Below the pieces are notes generated by a model. The model was not told where the DNA came from and searched no databases. It saw only the letters and a list, made by a program, of their open reading frames with translations. A stretch of DNA of 49,694 bases from Larix sibirica (Eukaryota > Streptophyta > Pinopsida > Pinales > Pinaceae), in the NCBI GenBank assembly GCA_004151065.3, contig NWUY0300021972.1, forward strand, positions 5,533 through 55,226, read 5' to 3'. Of the stretch, positions 22,012 to 32,281 are shown piece by piece (position 1 is the first letter of the stretch; the number at the start of each line of letters is the position of its first letter). The translations under genes were made by a program, and so were the position numbers.

Positions 22012-22350
22012 TCAATTCTTCGTCATTCGTACTTTTGCAACAAGAGTTCTATTAGGATATTTATCAAATATTGTGCTAGTGTTGTTGTGAAAATTAACAT
22101 CATAACCATGCTCCATTAACTGAACTACACTCAACAAATTGTGACTGAGGTTTGGTACATGATAGACATCATAAATATTTTGCACTTCATCTTGCTTGGT
22201 TAACATGGGCACAATACCTTTTCTGGAGGATTTGACTTGATGATCATCACCTAAACTAATTGAGGAAATGGTTGATGTATCAAGATTAGAAATCAAATCA
22301 TGATTACCTCTCATATGATTGCTACACTCACTATCCAACAACCAAACATA
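22012..22350 (-). pseudogene. Copia A protease-like segment
   Basis: The frame of about 110 codons starts WLLDSECSNHMRG and runs through ISLGDDHQVKSSRKG, VYHVPNLSHNLLSVVQL to NNTSTIFD. It is the aspartic protease region of copia Pol. The active-site triad DSG reads DSE, so activity would be impaired even without the flanking stops. Confidence 0.85.
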
Positions 22351-22399
22351 AAAGAAATAAACAAGGCTCTAAATGTTTCACAATCAAAGTTAGATACAT

Positions 22400-23310
22400 T
22401 AACTCTGTATTTATTCAAATCAGATTGCTTCTTTCTACATTTAGAAAATCTAAATGTCCATTCTTTTTACAAGAGTAACACTGAATACTTGATTTGTCTA
22501 TCCACTTTCTGCCTTGTTCTTGTTAGTGTTGTTGTTATTAAAACTGTTTTGAATGTGATGTAGGTGATCTGCTCACTGTTTGTTTGATAATGTCCTCTTC
22601 CTCTTCTTTTTCACCTCAAAATATTTTGTCTTTGCTTCTGTCCATGACAACCTTAGACTTGGATGCATATTATAAAGGTCCAACATCCAAACTTATTCCT
22701 GTTTCATGGGATAATAGAGAACCGATTAATTCTTCCATTGAAAATTTATTAATATCCTTGGACTCGAGAATAGTAGTCACTACCATCTCAAACTTCCTAG
22801 GTGAACTTCTAAGAACCTTCTCAACAACTTTTTGATCTTCTAGCTATTCACAATTAATCTTAAGCTGATTTAAGATACCCATAAATTTTGTCATGAACTT
22901 ATCAACACTGTCTGATTCACTCATCTTGACGGTTTCAAACTGAATCCTAAAGGTTTGAAGCCTTTCGGTTTTCACATTTTCATTACCTCGATATGCCAAC
23001 TTAAGAATATCCCACGTATCTTTTGCACTTTTTACACCAGTAATTTTGGGGAATATGGTATCATCTAATGAATTCATAATGCAAGATTTGGCTCTGCCCT
23101 CTTTCTTCTTTTGTTCGTCCAATTTTTTTTAAGCAGTGGACATGGTTACAGCAGTTGTTTCAGCAGGTTCTATGAACCCTAATTCCACATGATCCCAACA
23201 TCCCTGAGCTAGCAGAAATGCTTCCATTCTCAGACTCCTAAATTCATAGTTTGGTCCAATTAGAATAGGTGTCTGGATTGAAAGAGTATTGGAAGATGAC
23301 ATTTTTTTTA
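22400..23310 (-). pseudogene. Copia A gag
   Basis: Gag starts at ATG about 23302 with MSSSNTLSIQTPILIG, followed by NYEFRSLRMEAFLLAQGCW (the usual NY..W...M). After a stop near 23129, DEQKKKEGRAKSCIMNSLDD, ITGVKSAKDTWDILK and FETVKMSESDSVDKFMTKF follow. A zinc-knuckle relic CYSCKKNGHLDF near 22440-22500 has the CX2CX4H start, but the last Cys is put out of frame. Gag packages the element RNA into virus-like particles. Confidence 0.85.
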
Positions 23311-23610
23311 AAAAGTCTAACAATAACTACTTGGCAAAAGATTGGAATACCAAATTAAATCGACTGGAAACGACTCTGTGCGACAACTTTTTCCTGCAGC
23401 GACCCTCGCGTTGGTTATAATCCTCAACGGACGTTGCACAAGGATCTCACACAAGGATCTCTCTTTTGCTTCTTTACAATGAGACTTCTCGACAACTCCT
23501 TCCACGAGTCTGTGGATTCTCAGCTGGAACGTTGTCCAATGACTAGTTCAACGTTAGCTATTCAAACAATTTTCTTGCTCTCCAATCTTTCAAAGAGGCT
23601 TAAAACCACT

Positions 23611-23650
23611 ATGATACCATGTTCAAAGTGTGGACAGCGAGAATAATAGC
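23611..23650 (-). promoter_or_regulatory. Copia A primer binding site and 5' LTR edge
   Basis: Minus-strand TGGTATCAT (23611-23619) abuts an LTR end ...CTTTGAACA (23620 on). TGGTATCA is complementary to the 3' end of plant initiator-Met tRNA, as in most copia elements; the usual following GAGC is changed. Only the first 25-30 bp of the LTR match the 3' LTR. Confidence 0.75.
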
Positions 23651-24078
23651 ATATGGGCTCAACAAGAACATCATGTCATTTAGAAGAATTGAATATGGAT
23701 GGAAAGGGTAACAGTTATTCCTCCCAACCACCCAAGCTACATCCAATGGACTTATAGATTAGAAAAATTTATATGTAAAAACTAAGAAAAAGAAAACAAT
23801 TATTGATTTAATCCAATTTTAATAAAAAATATATTAAGTAAATATAATAAAATATATTTATTTAATGGAAGATAAGGAGTTATAAAATTTTATATTTACA
23901 GGTTTGAATTTTTTACCTTTAATCTGAATCAAGTAGTACAAGATGTTCATCCAACAGACATTACAATACTTTTTCAGAAAGACTGTAGAAAAGTTCTTTC
24001 TATTCCAAATAAAACTACACAAAATTATACAAAATGGACAGATATCCATGGATCTTCAAACTTAGCTCCTCGAATAAC

Positions 24079-24765
24079 TTAGTAGAGAAAATATAGAGAA
24101 CCGGAATCCACCACCACTTCTTCGCATACATCCTCCCAGAATAAGATGCCTTCATCTCCATCAATCTCCAGCTTTGATAACTTGTCAGCCTGTGAGTTAA
24201 ACTCACAGTAAATATGATCCAGCGAATAAGAAGAGAAAGAACTAAGATCACGTTGAATGCGATTGCACCAATAGACAAGATTGAGAACCTTTAGATCAAA
24301 CTCCCCACTAGCCCACTTAATAGTGACTCTAGAATCACCAAAGATTTTTACCTTGTTCAAACCAAAACAAATTGCAACCTTGACAACACACCAGAGAGCT
24401 AATAACTCCGCTTTCATATTAGTTCCAAATCCACCATGCATACGAAGAGTGAAAAAATTGTCGGAATTAAGAAAGATAACCCCACCAATACCACATTTTC
24501 CAGAAGTTGCAGCCCCATCAAATAATAGAACAGGGTCATCAACGGTGAAATGAAACCTTCCAATGGTCCTTTCCACAGGTTTATCATCCTCCTTCTGAAA
24601 TTTAAGAAAGTGACTAAAAGCCTCACAAAAAACAGATTCAGCATTTGGAACGAAATTATCAAAGATGGCTCTATTTCTTGGTAGCCATATCGCCCAGCAT
24701 ATAAAGATTGGCAAAGCAATATGTGTTTTACCAACCTTCACCCATTCAAACAAACATTTCTCCAC
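24079..24765 (-). pseudogene. LINE X RNase H domain
   Basis: The frame of 228 codons holds ICWAIWLPRNRAIFDN (the linker common to these LINEs), then RNase H with FDGAATSGKCGIGG, KAELLALWCVVK, KIFGDSRVTIKW and QADKLSKLEI. The four acidic residues are present. It is nearly identical to the LINE Y domain. Confidence 0.9.
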
Positions 24766-24856
24766 ATTAATCCCAGCTCACTTCTAAAGTAAAACCAGGT
24801 TCTTGGAAAACTTATCCCACACTGTCGAAGTAAAAGCACAGTCCATAAAAATATGA

Positions 24857-25842
24857 TTAGTTGTTTGACTCTATTCTATAGAAAACACATTGACTTGGTC
24901 CAATCCATCCCATTAAAGTCAAATTGACCCACGTTTTAAGTCTATTCATTAAAACAAACCAAATGAAACACTGTAGCTTCAATGGGAGATACCACTGCCA
25001 AATCAGTTTATACCACCAGTGTGATGGAAATAAACATCTCTGCTTAATAATGTAATCATATGCAGTGGATGCCGTGATGATATCTGTGGACACATTGCCA
25101 ACCCATCTGATTTCATCCTCCTCGTCCATACATTGAATACCCGCAGCGTTAAGAGATCGAATGTAAAGATCCCATTCCAATGCAACCTGCCGAGGTAATT
25201 GCAAATCCGACGCACCCAGCCAATATCCCTGCTCTTCATTTTTCACAACAGTATTAAGGGTGACAAATCCCTTCCCCCTCATCAATTGTAGCAGCTCCTG
25301 TGATAATGACATTTGATCCTTTAAGCTAGCGATTGGATCTACCCACACCGCCGCTTTTGCACCATTTCCAACCTTCCAGCAGAGACCATCCACCATCCAG
25401 CAATAAACCTTCATGAACCCATTCCAAATGGGAGAAACTCCCCTTAAAATTTTCTTCGGCTTCCTCAACTAGTGGGAGGCTTTAGTTTTAATGTACTTGT
25501 GATGAATCCCCTATGTCCATAGAGACTTGCCAAATAAAGCCCTCCATAGGCTCTTCAACCTAAGTGCAGCACTAAAAATAGAGAGATCTTTTATCCCCCA
25601 ACCATCTGCAGCCACCGGAATTGAAATCTTATCCCATCCTATCATTGACAGATAGGATTTCTTCAATCCTCCAAACCATAAAAACTGAAAGATTAATTTC
25701 CTCAAAGTATTGATAACAGAACATGGAACAGGGAGTAACAAGAACCAATAGACCGGTGTCCCAGTCAAGACCGATCTTACCAGGGTAAGTTTGCCTCCGA
25801 TAGAAAGAAGACGGAAAGTCCAGTGATTGATCCTAGATTCAA
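24857..25842 (-). pseudogene. LINE X late RT and zf-RVT region
   Basis: The minus frame 25468-24857 gives the connection domain (WNGFMKVYCWMVDGLCWKVGN), then YDYIIKQRCLFPSHWWYKL and CFIWFVLMNRLKTWVNLTL. In the zinc-ribbon the CVFC of the sister LINE Y is CVFY, followed at once by a stop (RIESNN). A stop near 25470 and one near 25510 break the link to the preceding RT piece. RT catalytic motifs would lie beyond the gap at 25843. Confidence 0.85.
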
Positions 25843-25843
25843 N
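25843..25843. other. Assembly gap (single N) at a LINE/Copia junction
   Basis: The left side is LINE X RT in mid-domain. The right side begins inside sequence equivalent to 33554 onward. Both sides break abruptly, so the join is not supported by the sequence. Confidence 0.9.
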
Positions 25844-25978
25844 TCATGGATTGTGGATTGTATTCAGATGTTAATAGAGTAAAGATATAGAAGAAACAGT
25901 AAAAGGGCGAATCCTAGTTTCTTTTTCATCCATTATTCAGTTTGGATTTTGATTTCTACATTGAATAGATTGCGTTTG
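25844..25978. repeat. Copy of the Copia C 3' flank
   Basis: The 135 bp before the Copia B LTR match 33554-33689 at more than 95% (TCATGGATTGTGGATTGTAT onward). They lie outside the LTR and end in the same GTTTG next to the LTR. Confidence 0.85.
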
Positions 25979-26169
25979 TGTTAAATTCTAGAGGAATAGA
26001 AAATATGGTAAAACACAACGGGGCTGGCCCTTCTCACTATTAACAAAAGTTTATAAAGGATTACAAACATAGCTAAGTGGACCCAGTCAATAACTTACTT
26101 CTAACTGATTGGCCAAACATAAAAACAACTGCTAACTAAAAGAAATAGGGCAGATTACATACTTTAACA
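25979..26169 (-). repeat. Copia B 3' LTR (C-type)
   Basis: The 191-bp LTR runs TG...CA (TGTTAAATTCTAGAGG to ATACTTTAACA). It is followed by a purine-rich tract on the internal side (minus GATTAAAGAAAAG). It aligns with the Copia C LTR at 33690-33876. Confidence 0.82.
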
Positions 26170-26185
26170 CTTTTCTTTAATCTCA

Positions 26186-26895
26186 CTAGTTACATATTTT
26201 AGCACTAACAATACCTAAGTGTTGTCTTTGAAATTCAAAAATAACTCTTTTGGATGGTTTGGTGAGGATACCTGCTAGTTGATTGCTAGATCCAAAAAAC
26301 TGAATGAAATGGTTTTGGGATAATGTGATTGCTGAACTATTGTCACAAAAAATAGGAGTTGGCTCCTTTTCTACATGTGCAAGATCAAACAAAAGTCTTC
26401 TTAGCCAAACTGCATGGCGTGCTGCTGCTAAATACTCTGCTTTTGTAGATAAAATGAAATGGTGACAATGGGCTGCTTCTTGGAATCCCATGAAATCAAA
26501 CTTGTGGCTAAATGAAAAGCATATATCTAGACATGCTTTCCCTATCATCAATGATGCCTGCAAAATTACTGTCTATGTATCATGTGAAGTTGTCTATAGA
26601 GATTGTATACCACAAACCATAAACAATTTTACTTGGAATATATCTTAGGATTCTTTTCCCAACTTTTTAGTGAGTGTCTTTGGGGGACTCCATAAATATG
26701 GAAATAAAGTTGACTACATACATTAAATTAGGTTTGCTTGCAGTAAGATACACTAGGCTATCAACAAGCCTCTTCTATAGTGTTGAATCTATTGTTGGTC
26801 CTTCATTTTGTTTGCTTAATTTTGTTCCTGGTGCTATGGGTATCTCCAGTTTACATTTCTCGACTCTGAAGATGTCTATAACATACTTTTTCTAA
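26186..26895 (-). pseudogene. Copia B RNase H and connection
   Basis: The frame at 26186-26563 contains KAEYLAAARHAVWLRRLLFDL, PTPIFCDNSSAITLSQN and QLAGILTKPSK, the C-terminal RNase H and end of Pol. Upstream, in other frames, are the connection segments (LVYLTASKPNLMYVV-type) near 26690-26860. The first RNase H strand (GYSDSDFAG) is missing or out of frame around 26560-26600. Confidence 0.8.
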
Positions 26896-27256
26896 GGGAT
26901 TGTTCAACTTCAAAAACCAAAAAATACTTCATAAGGCCAAGATCAGTCATCTCAAATTCTTTCTTCATGATTGTTTTGAATTCTTCTAAAAGAAAATTTC
27001 CAGCATAGATCATGTCACCAACATAAAGACAAACAAAAAGTAGTTTACCTTGTTGATTTTCTTTTGTGTAGAGAGTGGGCTCATTATTGCTTCTGTTGAA
27101 TCCATTATTGACAAAGTAAGAGTCAATAATGTTGTACCATGCTCTGGGAGCTTGCTTCAAACCATACAAGGCTTTCTTCAATTTGCACACATTGTACTGT
27201 TGCGCTTTGACTTCAAATCCAAGTGGTTGATTCCCATACACTTCTTCATTTAACAC
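26876..27256 (-). pseudogene. Copia B reverse transcriptase, with the A/C junction
   Basis: The 126-codon frame reads [19 protein letters not shown] (A-type) then [20 protein letters not shown] and IIDSYFVNNGFNRSNNEP (C-type). The catalytic box is YVGD in place of YVDD, the same change as in Copia C. The change in similarity partner falls near 27193, inside this frame, without disrupting it. Confidence 0.85.
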
Positions 27257-30200
27257 TCCATTCAGGAATGTTGACTTTACATCAATTTGGTAAACAAGTC
27301 ACTTGTTCCGTGTTGCAATGGTTAACACAAATCTAGCGGTATCCAATCTTGCTATAGGTGCAAAGTTCTCACCATAATCTATTTTAGGTTTGTGAAAAAC
27401 CTTTGGCAACTAACCTTGCTTTATGTTTCTCATCTGACCTTTCTCATTCAACTTGGTTTTGTAAACCCATTTAACACATATGGTGTTTTTATCTAGTAGA
27501 TAAACCAAATCCCATGTTTTGTTTCTTTCAATAGCTTTAATTTCATTATTCATTGCTTTTACCCATTCTTCTGTCTTTGCTTCTTCTTCAAAGAAAGTAG
27601 GGTGAGATTAGAAAAGTGCATAATGTGTTTGTTATCTATTTCATCACCCTTCCCATAAATATCTCTTAAATTCCTCGTTTTTTAGTTTAGTCAGAATTTG
27701 AATAATTGTTAAATGAAGAGATGTTTTCAGAATGCTCTTCATGACTTTGAATATGTAATCTTCGAAGTCATGTGGCAGGTGCTTGCTACTCATCCACCTA
27801 TTAAAAAAAATGGATTGTGACAACTTGAGGTGCCATTTTCCAATTCACTCCATGACTTGTCTTCCATAAATTTGACATCTCTACTTGTAAGAAATTTCTT
27901 AGTGATAGGATTATACAATTTTTAGGCTTTAGATTGTTCACTTCTACTATTAAGTTTCTTTCTTAAATCTTCAAGAACATGAGCAAAAGCAATGCATTAA
28001 AAAATTCTAAAATGTGAAACAGTTACTTATGGGGTACTTTACCTTGAATACTTGAGTTTGGTGATCTATTCAATATGTATGTATACTGAATAGGCTTCAA
28101 CCCTATAATCTCTTGACAAATTTTTTTTGTAAGCATACTCCTAGCCATATTCATGATGGTTTGATTTTTTCTTTTTACTACTCTATTTTGTTGTGGAGTA
28201 TATTTGGTAGTTATCCGTTTCTTTATTCATTGTTGTTTACAAAAATCAACAAACTATCTAGAATCATATTCTCTTTCTCCATCTGACTACAATACTTTGA
28301 CAAATTTGCCACATTGTTTTTCCACTTCAGCTTTAAATTCCTTGAACTTGGTGAAGATCTCATATTTGTGTTTGAGAAAGTAAACCCAAACTTTCCTACT
28401 AAAACCATCAATAAATGTCGGAAAATAAAAACTTCCATCAATTGACTAAGTTTGCATATGTCTACATAGATCTGTGTGAACTAACTCTAAGTGGTCTTTG
28501 GTTCTGTAAGAGGCTGAGGCTGTTGGAAAACCGTCTCTCTGATGTTTTCCCATTATACAACTTTTCACAAGGAGGGATCTGATCAATCAAAGTAGGCAGT
28601 CTCGTTACCATGAACTTCCTTTGTAACAGATTTAGACTTTTAAACGATAAATGACCATATCGGAAATGCCATAAATTAGTCTCGTTTGTAATTGAAACAT
28701 TATGGGCATACAAATTTACACTTCTAATTTCTAATGTAAACAATCAATTCTTCGTCATTCGTACTTTTGCAACAAGAGTTCTATTAGGATATTTATCAAA
28801 TATTGTGCTAGTGTTGTTGTGAAAATTAACATCATAACCATGCTCCATTAACTGAACTACACTCAACAAATTGTGACTGAGGTTTGGTACATGATAGACA
28901 TCATAAATATTTTGCACTTCATCTTGCTTGGTTAACATGGGCACAATACCTTTTCTGGAGGATTTGACTTGATGATCATCACCTAAACTAATTGAGGAAA
29001 TGGTTGATGTATCAAGATTAGAAATCAAATCATGATTACCTCTCATATGATTGCTACACTCACTATCCAACAACCAAACATAAAAGAAATAAACAAGGCT
29101 CTAAATGTTTCACAATCAAAGTTAGATACATTAACTCTGTATTTATTCAAATCAGATTGCTTCTTTCTACATTTAGAAAATCTAAATGTCCATTCTTTTT
29201 ACAAGAGTAACACTGAATACTTGATTTGTCTATCCACTTTCTGCCTTGTTCTTGTTAGTGTTGTTGTTATTAAAACTGTTTTGAATGTGATGTAGGTGAT
29301 CTGCTCACTGTTTGTTTGATAATGTCCTCTTCCTCTTCTTTTTCACCTCAAAATATTTTGTCTTTGCTTCTGTCCATGACAACCTTAGACTTGGATGCAT
29401 ATTATAAAGGTCCAACATCCAAACTTATTCCTGTTTCATGGGATAATAGAGAACCGATTAATTCTTCCATTGAAAATTTATTAATATCCTTGGACTCGAG
29501 AATAGTAGTCACTACCATCTCAAACTTCCTAGGTGAACTTCTAAGAACCTTCTCAACAACTTTTTGATCTTCTAGCTATTCACAATTAATCTTAAGCTGA
29601 TTTAAGATACCCATAAATTTTGTCATGAACTTATCAACACTGTCTGATTCACTCATCTTGACGGTTTCAAACTGAATCCTAAAGGTTTGAAGCCTTTCGG
29701 TTTTCACATTTTCATTACCTCGATATGCCAACTTAAGAATATCCCACGTATCTTTTGCACTTTTTACACCAGTAATTTTGGGGAATATGGTATCATCTAA
29801 TGAATTCATAATGCAAGATTTGGCTCTGCCCTCTTTCTTCTTTTGTTCGTCCAATTTTTTTTAAGCAGTGGACATGGTTACAGCAGTTGTTTCAGCAGGT
29901 TCTATGAACCCTAATTCCACATGATCCCAACATCCCTGAGCTAGCAGAAATGCTTCCATTCTCAGACTCCTAAATTCATAGTTTGGTCCAATTAGAATAG
30001 GTGTCTGGATTGAAAGAGTATTGGAAGATGACATTTTTTTTAAAAAGTCTAACAATAACTACTTGGCAAAAGATTGGAATACCAAATTAAATCGACTGGA
30101 AACGACTCTGTGCGACAACTTTTTCCTGCAGCGACCCTCGCGTTGGTTATAATCCTCAACGGACGTTGCACAAGGATCTCACACAAGGATCTCTCTTTTG

Positions 30201-31383
30201 CTTCTTTACAATGAGACTTCTCGACAACTCCTTCCACGAGTCTGTGGATTCTCAGCTGGAACGTTGTCCAATGACTAGTTCAACGTTAGCTATTCAAACA
30301 ATTTTCTTGCTCTCCAATCTTTCAAAGAGGCTTAAAACCACTATGATACCATGTTCAAAGTGTGGACAGCGAGAATAATAGCATATGGGCTCAACAAGAA
30401 CATCATGTCATTTAGAAGAATTGAATATGGATGGAAAGGGTAACAGTTATTCCTCCCAACCACCCAAGCTACATCCAATGGACTTATAGATTAGAAAAAT
30501 TTATATGTAAAAACTAAGAAAAAGAAAACAATTATTGATTTAATCCAATTTTAATAAAAAATATATTAAGTAAATATAATAAAATATATTTATTTAATGG
30601 AAGATAAGGAGTTATAAAATTTTATATTTACAGGTTTGAATTTTTTACCTTTAATCTGAATCAAGTAGTACAAGATGTTCATCCAACAGACATTACAATA
30701 CTTTTTCAGAAAGACTGTAGAAAAGTTCTTTCTATTCCAAATAAAACTACACAAAATTATACAAAATGGACAGATATCCATGGATCTTCAAACTTAGCTC
30801 CTCGAATAACTTAGTAGAGAAAATATAGAGAACCGGAATCCACCACCACTTCTTCGCATACATCCTCCCAAAATAAGATTCCTTCATCTCCATCAATCGC
30901 CAGCTTTGATAACTTGTCAGCCTGTGAGTTAAACTCACAGTAAATATGATCCAGCGAATAAGAAGAGAAAGAACTAAGATCACGTTGAATGCGATTGCAC
31001 CAATAGACAAGATTGAGAACCTTTAGATCAAACTCCCCACTAGCCCACTTAATAGTGACTCTAGAATCACCAAAGATTTTTACCTTGTTCAAACCAAAAC
31101 AAATTGCAACCTTGACAACACACCAGAGAGCTAATAACTCCGCTTTCATATTAGTTCCAAATCCACCATGCATACGAAGAGTGAAAAAATTGTCGGAATT
31201 AAGAAAGATAACCCCACCAATACCACATTTTCCAGAAGTTGCAGCCCCATCAAATAATAGAACAGGGTCATCAACGGTGAAATGAAACCTTCCAATGGTC
31301 CTTTCCACAGGTTTATCATCCTCCTTCTGAAATTTAAGAAAGTGACTAAAAGCCTCACAAAAAACAGATTCAGCATTTGGAAC
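27194..31383. repeat. Second copy of the 4.19-kb near-identical duplication
   Basis: It is equivalent to 20462-24651. To the left similarity drops to the normal inter-element level, and to the right LINE Y diverges from LINE X by several substitutions per 50 bp from 31384 on. Confidence 0.93.
27257..30352 (-). pseudogene. Copia B gag, protease and integrase, identical to Copia A
   Basis: Each piece matches the Copia A counterpart at +6732: integrase C-terminus and core (27650-28460), pre-integrase LWHFRYGH (28462-28743), protease with DSE (28744-29080), knuckle relic CYSCKKNGH (about 29170-29230) and gag (29576-30040). All stops and frameshifts are shared. Confidence 0.9.
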
Positions 31384-31675
31384 AGAATTATCAAAGATGG
31401 CTCTATTCCTTGCTCGCCATATCGCCCAACATATAAAGACTGGCAAAGTAATATGTGTTTTACCAACCTTCACCCATTCAAACAAACATTTCTCCACATT
31501 AATCCCAACCCACTTATGAGGTAAAGCCATGTTCTTGGAAAACTTATCCCACACTGTCGAAGTAAAAGCACAGTCCATAAAAATATGATTAACTATTTCA
31601 GACTCCATCCTACAGAAAACACATTGACTTGGCCCAATCCATCCCATTAAAGTCAAATTGTCCCACGTTTTCAGT
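30532..31675 (-). mobile_element. LINE Y: 3' end of an L1-type LINE, truncated at a gap
   Basis: It contains zf-RVT plus RNase H and an AT-rich tail. It stops at the N at 31676, beyond which the unrelated AHL promoter region begins. It is the equivalent of LINE X, with slightly better coding quality. Confidence 0.87.
30811..31656 (-). pseudogene. LINE Y zf-RVT and RNase H
   Basis: The 281-codon open frame, the longest in this family here, starts MTLMGWIGPSQCVFCRMESE with an intact zinc-binding set (CVFC, NHIFMDC). It runs through ICWAIWRARNRAIFDN into RNase H (FDGAATSGKC, AELLALW, IFGDS, QADKLSK). LINE X has CVFY and a stop at the corresponding place. No RT is attached on this side of the gap, so it cannot act alone. 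Confidence 0.9.
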
Positions 31676-31676
31676 N
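31676..31676. other. Assembly gap (single N)
   Basis: LINE Y ends in mid-domain at this N and the AHL upstream region begins after it. Confidence 0.9.
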
Positions 31677-32281
31677 ATTCAATTTAATTAATATTTTTTT
31701 TACATAACATTAAATATAAATTATTTTATATTTTAAAATTTAAAATGCTTTTAAAAAAATATTCTAATTCTCTACTTTATCTCATTAAATACACTCGGCT
31801 ATCAATATCTAGCTGCAAGTCATTTAATGGGGCGAGAGCAGATCTTTTGACAATTGGATCTCAACCTGCTAGAGATCCAACGGCTAACCGGCTTGCTACC
31901 GCCACATTAAATAACTACATGACCTGCAGCAGGCTGAATAATATTCACCCACTCCAATCACCCCCACTTTATCGAATAAGAACTAGACAAAGTGGGATCC
32001 ATAATCACCCCACTTGTCTAATAAAAACAAGGTGAAATACATAATCACCCCCACCTTGTCTACCTTGTCTATCTCTACATATGAAGATATATATGTTTAG
32101 ACCACTGGCTATCTTTTACTCGTCCGGTCGACCTCGTTTTTTCCTTTTTAGTGTATTGACGCTATTTCTTTTCTGAACATTTGATTCCTCTGCATATCTG
32201 CCATTTGATTTTGGCTCTCATTGATCCACATCTACAGCCAACTTCTGCTCTGTTATAAATATATAACAATCTGGGGGTGCC
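31677..32281 (+). promoter_or_regulatory. AHL upstream region with C-rich repeats and a TATA box
   Basis: The region changes from AT-rich (31677-31770) to more mixed sequence. Three near-copies of AATCACCCC-CAC--T start at 31956, 32003 and 32043, with AGACAAAGTGGG-type complements between them, which can also pair as short hairpins. TATAAATA lies at 32254-32261, only 21 nt before the ATG at 32282. No in-frame ATG lies upstream, since a TAA in the same frame precedes it by six codons. Confidence 0.5.

Larger units (their letters stand above)
19088..23650 (-). mobile_element. Copia A: degenerate Ty1/copia LTR retrotransposon
   Basis: On the minus strand the order is partial 5' LTR, initiator-Met primer site, gag, protease, integrase, reverse transcriptase, RNase H, polypurine tract (19275-19288) and 3' LTR (19088-19274). 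This is the Ty1/copia order, with integrase before RT. The 3' LTR is bounded by TG...CA (TGTTCAAAG to ACTTAACA on the plus strand). The 5' LTR shares only about its first 25-30 bp before sequence similarity ends at the LINE X flank. Stops and frameshifts occur in every domain. A single-N gap at 20395 with duplicated flanks crosses the RT. Confidence 0.9.
20462..24651. repeat. First copy of a 4.19-kb near-identical duplication
   Basis: This interval recurs at 27194-31383 with an offset of exactly 6732. It holds the 5' half of Copia A and the 3' part of LINE X. By eye I find only three substitutions, at 24139, 24148 and 24167; outside these edges similarity falls quickly on both sides. Every ORF in the two copies matches residue for residue except at those sites. 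Confidence 0.93.
23800..25842 (-). mobile_element. LINE X: 3' part of an L1-type LINE, truncated at a gap
   Basis: Minus order: late RT (VYWFLLLPVPCSVINTLRK, near 25511-25768), RT-zf-RVT connection (RWVGNVSTDIITASTAYDY), zf-RVT and RNase H, then an AT-rich 3' tail. The 5' end runs into the N at 25843. It is in the same family as LINE 1. Its 3' boundary with the Copia A LTR edge is not sharp. Confidence 0.88.
25979..30380 (-). mobile_element. Copia B: chimeric Ty1/copia element (C-type 3' half, A-type 5' half)
   Basis: From 25979 to about 27193 the LTR, RNase H and RT C-terminus match Copia C (33690 to about 34920) closely. From 27194 to the LTR edge at 30352 it is identical to Copia A. The 3' LTR (TGTTAAATTC...) therefore belongs to a different family from the 5' LTR edge (TGTTCAAAG). 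A functional element needs matching LTRs, so this is a recombinant or an assembly chimera. Confidence 0.88.
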
